This document shows, piece after piece, positions 1-7,477 of a DNA stretch of 12,044 nt. Below the pieces are notes generated by a model, which had not been told where the DNA came from, did no database searches, and saw nothing but the letters and a program-made list of their open reading frames with translations. The stretch comes from Ga0077527 sp050250695 (lineage in GTDB: Bacteria; Pseudomonadota; Gammaproteobacteria; Burkholderiales; SG8-41). Where the stretch lies: contig JBFWOE010000094.1 of the NCBI GenBank assembly GCA_050250695.1, forward strand, positions 1 through 12,044, given 5' to 3'. The position numbers and the translations under genes were made by a program. The stretch's first letter is position 1, and each line of letters begins with the position of its first letter.

Positions 1-595
1 CATGAAGAAGCTGATCGCCTATTCGTCGATTTCGCACATGGGTTTCGTCACGCTGGGCCTGTTCATCTTCAATACGCAGGGCGTTGAAGGCGCGGTGATC
101 CAGATGATTTCCCACGGTTTCATCTCCGGCGCGCTGTTCCTGTGCGTGGGCGTGCTCTACGACCGCATGCATACACGGAACATCGCCGATTACGGCGGCG
201 TCGCCAACCGGATGCCGGTGTTCGCGGCGCTGTTCATGTTTTTCGCGATGGCCAATTCCGGCCTGCCGGGCACCAGCGGATTCGTCGGCGAGTTCCTGGT
301 GATCATGGGTGCGGTCAAGGCGAATTTCTGGTACGCCTTCCTTGCTGCCGCGACGCTGATCTTCGGCGCCGCCTACACGCTGTGGATGTACAAGCGCGTG
401 ATGTTCGGCGCCGTGGCCAATGACCATGTCGCCGCTCTGCAGGACATCAACGCCCGCGAATTCCTGGTGCTGCTGCTGCTCGCGGTGCCGGTGCTGGTGA
501 TGGGCGTCTGGCCGCAGCCTTTCGCAGAAGTGCTGCATGTTTCCGTCAACGAGCTGCTGGCGCACGTGTCGTACAGCAAGCTGCCCGTGCAATAG
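1..595 (+). CDS. nuoM: NADH-quinone oxidoreductase subunit M, C-terminal part (5' truncated by window)
   Basis: This is the C-terminal 197 or so residues of the antiporter-like membrane subunit M of respiratory complex I, which helps translocate protons in the inner membrane. The reading frame is already open at the window edge, so the ATG at base 2 is an internal Met. It falls in the family segment MKKLIAYSSISHMGFV, which has a paralogous copy in the next gene (LKRMLAYSTISHMGF), as expected for NuoM and NuoN. Several hydrophobic transmembrane segments follow, with the typical GLPGTSGFVGEFL loop near residue 90 of the visible part. Full-length NuoM is about 500 residues, so more than half lies upstream. 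The stop is 9 bases before nuoN, consistent with one operon. Identification is confident. Confidence 0.96.
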   Translation, partial: MKKLIAYSSISHMGFVTLGLFIFNTQGVEGAVIQMISHGFISGALFLCVGVLYDRMHTRNIADYGGVANRMPVFAALFMFFAMANSGLPGTSGFVGEFLVIMGAVKANFWYAFLAAATLIFGAAYTLWMYKRVMFGAVANDHVAALQDINAREFLVLLLLAVPVLVMGVWPQPFAEVLHVSVNELLAHVSYSKLPVQ

Positions 596-604
596 GCCGA
601 CATC

Positions 605-2053
605 ATGCAATTCATCCTTCCGCTGTGGCCCGCCTACCCCGAACTGTTCCTGCTGGTGATGGCATGTGCGATCCTGCTCGCCGACCTGTTCATAAGCGAC
701 GACAACCGCATCTTCACCTACGGCCTGACCCAGTTCACCCTGGCCGGCTGCGCGCTGCTGACCTTCTTCACCGGCAACGCCGACCCGGTCTACACCTTCA
801 ATGGCATGTTCGTCGATGACCTGATGGCGGACGTGCTGAAGCTGCTGACCTGCATCGCGGTGATCACCATGCTGGTCTACGCGCGTGCATACGCCGCGGT
901 GCGCGGCCTGTTCCGCGGCGAGTTCTTCACGCTGGTGCTGTTCGCGACGCTGGGCATGATGGTGATGATCTCGGCCAACCACCTGCTGACGCTGTACCTG
1001 GGCCTCGAGCTGCTGTCGCTGTCGCTTTACGCGCTGGTGGCGCTGCAGCGCGACTCGGCGCAGTCCACCGAAGCGGCGATGAAGTATTTCGTGCTCGGTG
1101 CGCTGGCCTCGGGCATGCTGCTCTACGGCATGTCGATGCTCTACGGCGCCACCGGCACGCTGGAAATCACCGAACTCGCCCAGCTCTCGGGCGACGGCGT
1201 GCGCACCCAGGCGGTGCTGGTGTTCGGCCTGGTGTTCATCGTCGCCGGTCTCGGTTTCAAGCTCGGTGCGGTGCCGTTCCACATGTGGGTGCCGGACGTC
1301 TACCAGGGCGCGCCCACCGCGGTCACGCTGTTCATCGGTTCAGCGCCCAAGTTCGCGGCATTCGCCATCGTGATGCGACTGCTGGCGCAGGGGCTGGGTG
1401 CCGATGCGCTGGTCGACGAGTGGCGGCAGATGCTGCTGATCATGGCAGTACTGTCGCTGGCCATCGGCAACCTGACGGCGATCATGCAGACCAACCTCAA
1501 GCGCATGCTCGCCTATTCGACGATCTCGCACATGGGTTTCCTGCTGCTCGGCGTGCTCTCGGGCACCCTCGACGGCTACGGCGCAGCGATGTTCTATGTC
1601 GTCGTCTACGTGCTGATGACGCTGGGCGCCTTCGGCATCATCCTGCTGCTGACCCGTGACGGATTCGAGGCGGAAAACCTCGACGACTACAAGGGCCTCA
1701 ACCAGCGCAATCCCTGGTACGCCTTCCTGATGCTGCTGCTGATGTTCTCGATGGCCGGCGTGCCGCCGATGGTGGGCTTCTATGCCAAGCTCTCGGTGCT
1801 GCAGGCGGTGGTGCAGATCGGCCTGTGGCCGGTCGCCGTGGTCGCCGTGGTGTTTTCGCTGATCGGCGCCTACTACTACCTGCGCATTGTCAAGCTGATG
1901 TACTTCGACGCCCCTCGGGATGACGCGCCGGTTTCCGCCTCCGGCGACGTGCGTACGCTGCTGTCGGTGAACGGGCTGGCGATGATCGTACTCGGCATCG
2001 CGCCGCAGCCGCTGATGGCGCTGTGCATCGGCGCCATCAGCGCCTCGATCTAG
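605..2053 (+). CDS. nuoN: NADH-quinone oxidoreductase subunit N
   Basis: This encodes a complete 482-residue NuoN, close to the usual length of about 485. It is a proton-pumping membrane subunit of complex I at the end of the membrane arm. Nearly the whole chain is hydrophobic helices. Family signatures are visible: the segment around MKYFVLGALASGMLLYG (about residues 159-175), KLGAVPFHMWVPDVYQGAP (about 220-238) with its conserved Lys, and NLKRMLAYSTISHMGF (about 298-313), which also occurs in NuoM. The start ATG lies 9 bases after the nuoM stop. No strong Shine-Dalgarno is visible in the short gap, so translational coupling is likely. It is the last nuo gene here, followed by a hairpin terminator and a convergent gene, so this is the normal 3' end of the nuo operon. 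Confidence 0.97.
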   Translation: MQFILPLWPAYPELFLLVMACAILLADLFISDDNRIFTYGLTQFTLAGCALLTFFTGNADPVYTFNGMFVDDLMADVLKLLTCIAVITMLVYARAYAAVRGLFRGEFFTLVLFATLGMMVMISANHLLTLYLGLELLSLSLYALVALQRDSAQSTEAAMKYFVLGALASGMLLYGMSMLYGATGTLEITELAQLSGDGVRTQAVLVFGLVFIVAGLGFKLGAVPFHMWVPDVYQGAPTAVTLFIGSAPKFAAFAIVMRLLAQGLGADALVDEWRQMLLIMAVLSLAIGNLTAIMQTNLKRMLAYSTISHMGFLLLGVLSGTLDGYGAAMFYVVVYVLMTLGAFGIILLLTRDGFEAENLDDYKGLNQRNPWYAFLMLLLMFSMAGVPPMVGFYAKLSVLQAVVQIGLWPVAVVAVVFSLIGAYYYLRIVKLMYFDAPRDDAPVSASGDVRTLLSVNGLAMIVLGIAPQPLMALCIGAISASI

Positions 2054-2064
2054 ATCCGGAACCG

Positions 2065-2088
2065 TCCCGGGCAGGGCGCCCGGGATTT
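2065..2088 (+). terminator. Hairpin terminator of the nuo operon
   Basis: There is a perfect 8-bp stem, TCCCGGGC (2065-2072) with GCCCGGGA (2078-2085), a 5-base loop, and then TTT on the plus strand. It starts 11 bases after the nuoN stop. The T run is short, so termination may be partial. On the minus strand it lies just beyond the stop of the convergent gene but has no T run there. Confidence 0.6.
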
Positions 2089-4019
2089 CAGGCGCGCGCT
2101 GCGCGCGGCCGCAACGGCAGTGCGCCGCCGAGCCGGAAGGCGCGCTGGAAGTGGCTGCCCTGGGCGTAACGCGTGCCGGCCTCCTGCAGCAGCTTCAGCG
2201 TTCCGGCGTTCTCCACGTCCTTGGCGACCACGATCCGTTTCAGTCCCCGTGCGAGGTCGTTGACCGCCTTGATGAACACGCGGCTTTCCTCGTTTTCATG
2301 CAGGTCCTGTGTGAAGCCGCTGCCGATTTTCAGGTAATCGACCTCGAAGCGTTTCAGGTAATAGAAGGAGCTGAAGCCGGCGCCGAATTCATCGAGAGCG
2401 ATGCGCGCGCCCAGCGGCCGCAGGTGTTCGATGAAGGCGGCCATGGCGTCGATGTTTTCCATCGCGGCCTTTTCGCTGATCTCGAACACCAGGCGCTCCC
2501 CCGGCACATCCGAACTGTGCACCATGTCGACGAGTTCGCGCACCCAGGTCTGGTCGGAGATCGACGCTGCCGACAGGTTGATGGAATAGGGCTGGCGCGA
2601 GGACTTGCCGTGATCGTAGATGTGCGTCAGTACGCGCGCCACCACGCGCTGGTCCAGCGCCGGTGCGAGTCCGAGCGATTCCGCAGTGGCGGTGAACTGC
2701 TGGGCTTCGACCCAGGCGCCGCGTTCGTCGCGGATGCGCATGAAAATTTCGTGATGGATGGCGTTGCCGCTGCTGATGTCCACCGCCGGCTGGGCGTAGA
2801 GCGCGACCTCGTCCTGCTCCAGTGCTTCGGTGATCAGGCGCGACCAGTGGATGCGGCGATGATTGGCGCGCAGCGAGTCGGAAGCCGGATTGAATACCAC
2901 GACCCGGTTTCGTCCCTGGTCCTTCGCCTGGCGCGTGGCGGCGTCCATCGCGGCGAGCAGGGCGGGCCAGTCGCTGCCGTGGAACGGATACACCGCAGCG
3001 CCGATTGACGCAGTGATGTTCGAGATCACCCGGTTGTGCGTGGTCTCCAGCCGGTAGTTCTGCACGGCGTCCAGCGTCACCCCGGCCGCAGCCTGCGCCT
3101 CTACGTGGCGGGCTTCCGGCAGGTGCAGCGCAAACTGGTCTTCGCCGACGCGGAACAGCTCGCCGTTGTGGTCGCGCGCGACGTTGCGCAGGACGCCCGA
3201 GAGCCCGAGCACCAACTGGTCGCCGGCGCCGTGGCCGAACACCGTGTTGATGCGCTTGAAATGATCCATGTCGATCATGATTGCGGCACCGACCTGTCCG
3301 GCGAGCAGGGCTGCCTCAACCTGCCGCTGCAGCGCGCCGCGGTTGGGCAGGTCGGTCAGCACGTCGTGCAGGGCGGCGTGTTCGGCACGGCGGATCGCCA
3401 GATGCTGTTCGGTGATGTCGCGCGCGGTACCGCGTATTCCGAGCATTTCCCCGCGTTCGTCGCGGGTGACGCGTGCGTTGATGCCGATCCAGCGGTCTTC
3501 GCCGCGCGCGGTGGTCAGGTGGGTCACGTGATTCTGGACCTCGCCGTTGCGGTGCAGGGTGGCGAGGAAACGGCGGTTCGGCACATGGGCGCCGTTGGCT
3601 TCAAAGCTGAAAAAGCAGCGGCCGATCAGGTCCTGCGGCGCCAGCCCGAAAATTTCGTGGGCTGCGGAATTCAGGTAGGTGAAGCGGCCCTCGGCGTCGG
3701 TCTGCCAGATCAGGTCGTGCGAGGTTTCGACGAGGTCGCGGTAGCGGCCTTCGCTTTCGATCAGCAGCTGGATGATCCGTCGTTTTTCCGCCAGCGTGCG
3801 CTTGATGCTGGCCAGTTCGCGCGAGGTTTTTTCGGCGATGGCGCCGCCGTTGGCGCGGACCAGGCGATCGATGACTTCGCGGGGGTAACGACGATGGCCG
3901 CCCTCGGTGCGTTGCGCGCCGAGTATGCCCTGTTCATCCCAGCGCCGCAGTTTCTGCGCGGAGATGCCGAGCAGATGCGATGTCTGCTCGATCGTGTAGA
4001 ACTGGTCCTGATCGGACAT
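2088..4019 (-). CDS. MerR-type HTH / PAS / degenerate GGDEF / degenerate EAL protein, candidate DSF or c-di-GMP receptor-regulator
   Basis: This encodes 643 residues from the ATG at 4019, which has a good GGGGAA Shine-Dalgarno. The open frame extends upstream, but this start puts the MerR helix-turn-helix at the N-terminus, where that family has it. Domains: MerR HTH about 8-53 (YTIEQTSHLLGIS, then LRRWDEQGIL and GGHRRY); a predicted helical linker about 60-92; PAS about 93-205; GGDEF about 215-378; EAL about 393-630. The GGDEF signature is GEDQF (292-296), so cyclase activity is unlikely. In the EAL domain the motif reads EIF (424-426). E424, N481, E513, D543, K564 and Q620 are kept, but DDFG became DEFG, LKID became LKIG, and AEGVE became AKDVE (K600). 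Loss of that Glu argues against hydrolysis. It lies 95 bases downstream of rpfF on the same strand. I infer a DNA-binding sensor of DSF (via PAS) and/or c-di-GMP (via EAL); ligand and DNA target are unproven. Confidence 0.88.
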   Translation of the reverse strand: MSDQDQFYTIEQTSHLLGISAQKLRRWDEQGILGAQRTEGGHRRYPREVIDRLVRANGGAIAEKTSRELASIKRTLAEKRRIIQLLIESEGRYRDLVETSHDLIWQTDAEGRFTYLNSAAHEIFGLAPQDLIGRCFFSFEANGAHVPNRRFLATLHRNGEVQNHVTHLTTARGEDRWIGINARVTRDERGEMLGIRGTARDITEQHLAIRRAEHAALHDVLTDLPNRGALQRQVEAALLAGQVGAAIMIDMDHFKRINTVFGHGAGDQLVLGLSGVLRNVARDHNGELFRVGEDQFALHLPEARHVEAQAAAGVTLDAVQNYRLETTHNRVISNITASIGAAVYPFHGSDWPALLAAMDAATRQAKDQGRNRVVVFNPASDSLRANHRRIHWSRLITEALEQDEVALYAQPAVDISSGNAIHHEIFMRIRDERGAWVEAQQFTATAESLGLAPALDQRVVARVLTHIYDHGKSSRQPYSINLSAASISDQTWVRELVDMVHSSDVPGERLVFEISEKAAMENIDAMAAFIEHLRPLGARIALDEFGAGFSSFYYLKRFEVDYLKIGSGFTQDLHENEESRVFIKAVNDLARGLKRIVVAKDVENAGTLKLLQEAGTRYAQGSHFQRAFRLGGALPLRPRAARA

Positions 4020-4068
4020 TGTTGTTTCCCCTGGGTCGTCAGGCACGGGATCCGGCGACCAGAGAGGG

Positions 4069-4077
4069 AGTGTAGCA
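4069..4077 (-). promoter_or_regulatory. Possible extended -10 promoter for the MerR-PAS-GGDEF-EAL gene
   Basis: Read on the minus strand, TGC-TACACT resembles an extended -10 element. It would start transcription near 4062, about 43 bases before the ATG at 4019. No good -35 is visible. If real, this gene has its own promoter besides read-through from rpfF, and the in-frame ATG at 4100 could not be used from it. Confidence 0.3.
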
Positions 4078-4114
4078 GAGGTGAAGCCGGGAGTTTTCAT
4101 GGGGCGGAAGGGGA

Positions 4115-5041
4115 TCAGTGGATGGTGGCGGGTTCCTGCAGCACGTTCTGGCGCGAAACCAGGCGCTGCATCAGCTTCAGATCGCGGGTGGTCAGGCGTA
4201 GGGCGGCTTCCACCCAGATGCCCACCACGTCGATCAACTCCTCGTAGGTGACCTGGTGGACACGGCGGCGCACCGAGGCCAGAGCCGCCAGCCCGTTGCG
4301 GGCGCGGGAACGCTGCTTGATCAGCGCGGCGATGGCTTCCTCGCCGGCGCCGTCCTCGGCCACCACGTCGATCACGCCAAGTTCGTGCATTTCTTCCGCG
4401 GTATAGATCTTGCCTGAGGAGATGATCTGCTCGGCCTTGAGCTGGCCGACCTTGCGGTCGAGGAAGGAATAGGCGCCCATGCCCGGAAACAGGTTGAAGA
4501 GGATTTCCGGAAAGCCGAAGCGCGAGCTCTTTTCGGCGACAATGACGTCGCTCGACAGCGCAGCTTCGAAGCCGCCGCCCAGGCATTCGCCCTGCACCAG
4601 TGAAATTGTCGTCACCGGCAGGCCGTGGCCGACGTAGTTGCGGTAGAGCACGTCGATGCAGGCACGGCCATAGGTGGCGAGCGCGGTACGGTCACGGTTG
4701 TCGATCTTCTGGCGGAACAGGTCGAGGTCGCCGCCGAGATTGAAAACACCGGGCATGCCCGAGGCGAGGATCACGTACTCGATGGATTCCTCAGCGTCAC
4801 CGCAGTCGATGCGACCGCCGCTCTCTTCCAGGAATTTGTAATAGGCGCGGATGTCGGCGAGCAGGCCGGGGTTGAAGCACGGACGCGGCGCCGCAGTCCA
4901 CCGCGACCACAGCGCGCGCGTATTGCGGTCGAACTGCGCGTGCAGCTGCGGTGAAAACCGGAATTCGGTGGTTTGCCGGAAATCGGGTTTGACGACGGCG
5001 TGGTGTACGTCGAGGACTGCGGCGGGTATTTGCATTTCCAT
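4115..5041 (-). CDS. rpfF: RpfF-family DSF synthase (enoyl-CoA hydratase/crotonase fold)
   Basis: This encodes 308 residues of the crotonase superfamily, closest from memory to RpfF, which makes diffusible signal factor (cis-2-unsaturated fatty acid) by dehydrating 3-hydroxyacyl-ACP and cleaving the thioester. The visible signatures are RpfF-like: VFNLGGDLDLF (about 99-109, oxyanion-hole region), SLVQGECLGGGFEAALS (147-163), FPEILFNLFPGMGAYSF (177-193), and a C-terminal IWVEAALRL...LMQRLVSRQ segment. E159 and E179 match by motif and by their 20-residue spacing the two catalytic glutamates of Xanthomonas RpfF (E141, E161). The start at 5041 has GGGAG 7 bases upstream; the in-frame ATG at 5098 adds 19 residues unlike the family. 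The N-terminal region is about 20 residues longer than in Xanthomonas RpfF (289). It is followed on the same strand by a PAS-GGDEF-EAL gene and is divergent from aas. A plain enoyl-CoA hydratase is less likely, given the GMGAYSF block and the neighbours. Confidence 0.88.
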   Translation of the reverse strand: MEMQIPAAVLDVHHAVVKPDFRQTTEFRFSPQLHAQFDRNTRALWSRWTAAPRPCFNPGLLADIRAYYKFLEESGGRIDCGDAEESIEYVILASGMPGVFNLGGDLDLFRQKIDNRDRTALATYGRACIDVLYRNYVGHGLPVTTISLVQGECLGGGFEAALSSDVIVAEKSSRFGFPEILFNLFPGMGAYSFLDRKVGQLKAEQIISSGKIYTAEEMHELGVIDVVAEDGAGEEAIAALIKQRSRARNGLAALASVRRRVHQVTYEELIDVVGIWVEAALRLTTRDLKLMQRLVSRQNVLQEPATIH

Positions 5042-5356
5042 GATGGATCTCCCAGTAGGTCGGATGGCAGGCGGGTGGTGAGAGCAGTACCACTGCAATC
5101 GATTTAAGGTCAGAAACCGAAAGCGGGCAAATCTAACAAATTGGTAGATTTTAAATTAATACAATTAAAACAGTTACTTACGGGGCTGTTTAAGATCCTG
5201 CTTGAAGATCCAGCGCAATTGCTGGTGGTTTTTGCGGGGCGGTACCCTCGTGAATGCGTTTGGCCGCAGGTGGCGGTGTTTGACTCGGGAACGTCTAGTC
5301 GCTAAAACAGGGCGCTGTTATCTGTTTCGCAAATGCAGGGGTGACGGGATTTCATC
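5042..5356. promoter_or_regulatory. Divergent AT-rich promoter region between rpfF and aas
   Basis: This 315-base gap has no convincing gene. Bases about 5128-5180 are strikingly AT-rich against the GC-rich surroundings and contain the 23-base palindrome annotated separately, the symmetric TTAAATTAA (5151-5159), TACAAT (5160-5165, -10-like on the plus strand), and a 6-bp inverted repeat AAACAG/CTGTTT (5168-5173 and 5186-5191). It must drive rpfF leftward and probably aas rightward. I cannot assign a convincing -35/-10 pair on either strand. The aas leader side also has a 7-base direct repeat AAGATCC (5192-5198, 5205-5211). Confidence 0.6.
5129..5151. promoter_or_regulatory. Near-perfect 23-bp palindrome, candidate operator
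   Basis: The half-sites AAATCTA (5129-5135) and TAGATTT (5145-5151) are perfect inverted repeats. The inner CAA (5137-5139) and TTG (5141-5143) extend the dyad around A5140. In all 10 of 11 base pairs match; only A5136/G5144 fails. It sits 88 bases upstream of the rpfF start and about 205 bases upstream of the aas start. Length and symmetry suit a dimeric regulator. The nearby MerR-type HTH protein is an obvious candidate, but nothing in the sequence proves it, and a fatty-acid-responsive repressor is equally possible. Confidence 0.55.
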
Positions 5357-7477
5357 GTGTTGCGTGTTCTGATCCGATCGGTGCTGGTGTTCTTTTTCCG
5401 AGTCCGGCTGACCGGGCATACCGGCCAGCTCACCCGCGGCCGGACACTGGTGGTTGCCAACCATGATTCGCTGCTCGATGCACTGCTGGTCGCGGTTTTT
5501 GTGCCGGGCGCACCGCTGATCGTGCTGCCGCGGGTGGTGTCCGAGCACTGGCTGGGCGGGCTGGTGCGGCGCATGGCGAACTGCGTGGACCTGGGTTCCG
5601 GGTCGGGCTACTCCATCAAGCAGCTGGTGAGGGCATTGCGCCAGGGGGGCACGGTCGTGGTGTTTCCGCAGGAGCGGCTGTCGACGGCCGGCTGCACGAT
5701 GAAAGTCTACGGCTCGGCCGCGGTGGTCGCGGCGCGGGCCGGCGCCGACGTGGTGCCCCTGCGCATCGAGGGCACGCTTTATACCCGCTGGACGATGACC
5801 GGATCGCGCTGGCCGCGCCGCCGTTTCCAACAAGTGAGCCTCGAGGTACAGCCGCTGCTGCGGTTTCCGGACCGCAGCAGCGCCGGAGAGCACCGGCACC
5901 GGCAGATGGCGGACGACCTGCTGCGCATCATGCAGCAGTCGATGGCGAACGCCGCGCCGCGCCGCGCACTGTTCGATGCCCTGGTCGATGCCGTCGAACT
6001 CTATGGACGGCGCACCCGGATCATCGAGGACGTGCGCCGGCAGATCAATAGTTACGGCGACCTGCTCAAGGGCAGCCTGGCACTGGGCCGGCTGACCGCA
6101 CGTTTCACCGCGCCAGGCGAATGCGTCGGCGTGCTGATGCCCAACCTCGGCGTGACCGCCTGCCTGGTCTTCGGCCTGGCTTCGCGCGGCCGGGTGTCGG
6201 CGATGCTCAACTACTCGGGGGGCGCGGAGGCCCTGCGCGGCGCCTGCGCCGCGGCTTCCGTGAAGACCGTCATCACTTCGCGCAGTTTCATCGAGGCGGC
6301 ACGGCTGGAGCACCTGCTGGCGGGCGCCGCGGAATGCCGCATCGTCTACCTGGAGGATCTGCGCGAGACGCTGACTCTGGCCGACAAGCTGTGGCTCGCG
6401 GGCGCGCTGCTGCGTCCGCGCGGCGCGCTGCCGCCGCAGGATCCTGCTGCGACCGCGGTGGTACTCTTCACTTCCGGATCCGAGGCGCGGCCCAAGGGCG
6501 TGGCGCTGTCGCACCAGGGCGTGCTCGCCGGCATGGCGCAGCTGCGCGCGGTGATCGATTTCGGCCCCGAGGACAAGTTCCTCAACGCGCTGCCGATGTA
6601 CCACATCTTCGGCCTGGTTTCCTGCACCCTGATGCCGCTGCTCCACGGCACCCGGCTGTTTCTCTACACCAATCCGCTGCACTACAAGGTCATACCCGAG
6701 TACGCCTACACCCGGGACTGTACTTACATCTTCGGCACCAGCACCTTCCTCGGCAATTATGCCCGGCAGGCGCATCCCTATGATTTCCACCGTGCGCGCT
6801 TCGTCATCGCCGGCGGTGAAAAGCTCAACCCGGAAGTGGCGCAGCTGTGGTTCTCGAAATTCGGGCTGCGGGTCTACGAAGGCTACGGTGCGACCGAGTG
6901 CGGGCCGGCGATGTCGCTCAACACGCCGCTGGCCTTCCGCGCCGGCACGGTGGGTCGGCTGCTGCCAGGGATCGAGTCGCGCATCGTGCCGGTACCCGGC
7001 ATCGAGCAGGGCGGGGTGCTGCACGTGCGCGGCCCCAATCTGATGCAGGGTTACCTGTTTCACGACCGGCCGGGCATGCTGCAGACGCCGCGTTCGGAGG
7101 TCGGCGACGGCTGGTACAACACCGGCGACGTGGTGGTGCTCGACGACGACGGTTTCCTCACCATCCAGGGACGGGTCAAGCGTTTCGCCAAGATTGCCGG
7201 CGAGATGGTGTCGCTGGAACGCGTCGAGTACATCGCCTTCCAGGCATCGCCGGGATACAAACACGCGGCACTGGTCGAAATGACACGGGCCGGCGAAAGC
7301 ACGGTATTGATGACCACGGATCCGGCGCTGGACCGCGCGGCGCTGCTCTACGCGGCGCGCGCGATCAACGCGCATGAGCTGGCGGTTGCGCGCCGCGTCG
7401 TCAAGGTCGATACGCTGCCCCTGCTGGGGTCGGGAAAAATCGATTACGTCACGCTCAAGCAGATGGTGGTGCTGTGA
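5357..7477 (+). CDS. aas: Aas: 2-acylglycerophosphoethanolamine acyltransferase / acyl-ACP synthetase
   Basis: This encodes a 706-residue two-domain protein, close to E. coli Aas (719). The N-terminal PlsC-like domain has NHDSLLD (35-41, the HX4D motif, H36 and D41) and VVPLRIEG (132-139). The C-terminal adenylating domain has the P-loop LFTSGSEARPKG (370-381), GYGATE (509-514), WYNTGD (585-590) and the hinge region GRVKRFAKIAGE (about 604-615), with the C-terminal catalytic Lys in GSGKID (K694). Aas activates free fatty acids as acyl-ACP and re-acylates lysophospholipids at the inner membrane. Oddly, motif III, FPEGR in E. coli Aas, reads FPQER (103-107), so acyl transfer could be altered. 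The start is GTG at 5357, matching the family N-terminus. It overlaps the next gene by 4 bases and is divergent from rpfF. That position suggests recycling of fatty acids freed by RpfF, which is inference. Confidence 0.92.
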   Translation: MLRVLIRSVLVFFFRVRLTGHTGQLTRGRTLVVANHDSLLDALLVAVFVPGAPLIVLPRVVSEHWLGGLVRRMANCVDLGSGSGYSIKQLVRALRQGGTVVVFPQERLSTAGCTMKVYGSAAVVAARAGADVVPLRIEGTLYTRWTMTGSRWPRRRFQQVSLEVQPLLRFPDRSSAGEHRHRQMADDLLRIMQQSMANAAPRRALFDALVDAVELYGRRTRIIEDVRRQINSYGDLLKGSLALGRLTARFTAPGECVGVLMPNLGVTACLVFGLASRGRVSAMLNYSGGAEALRGACAAASVKTVITSRSFIEAARLEHLLAGAAECRIVYLEDLRETLTLADKLWLAGALLRPRGALPPQDPAATAVVLFTSGSEARPKGVALSHQGVLAGMAQLRAVIDFGPEDKFLNALPMYHIFGLVSCTLMPLLHGTRLFLYTNPLHYKVIPEYAYTRDCTYIFGTSTFLGNYARQAHPYDFHRARFVIAGGEKLNPEVAQLWFSKFGLRVYEGYGATECGPAMSLNTPLAFRAGTVGRLLPGIESRIVPVPGIEQGGVLHVRGPNLMQGYLFHDRPGMLQTPRSEVGDGWYNTGDVVVLDDDGFLTIQGRVKRFAKIAGEMVSLERVEYIAFQASPGYKHAALVEMTRAGESTVLMTTDPALDRAALLYAARAINAHELAVARRVVKVDTLPLLGSGKIDYVTLKQMVVL

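Noticed and set aside
3036..4247. 403-residue plus-strand open frame opposite the MerR-PAS-GGDEF region
   Set aside because: It is antisense to recognisable MerR, PAS and GGDEF domains, spans the gap between two real genes, and has no recognisable motif of its own.
4020..4586. N-terminal extension of the MerR-PAS-GGDEF-EAL frame into rpfF
   Set aside because: The extra 189 residues lie mostly inside rpfF in another frame and look unlike any domain. The ATG at 4019 has a Shine-Dalgarno and puts the MerR domain first.
5042..5098. Longer rpfF start at 5098
   Set aside because: It adds 19 residues with no family resemblance. The ATG at 5041 has GGGAG at the proper distance.
5099..5356. Possible riboswitch or small RNA in the rpfF-aas gap
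   Set aside because: No conserved riboswitch core is recognisable; the visible symmetry fits protein-binding sites better than a folded RNA.
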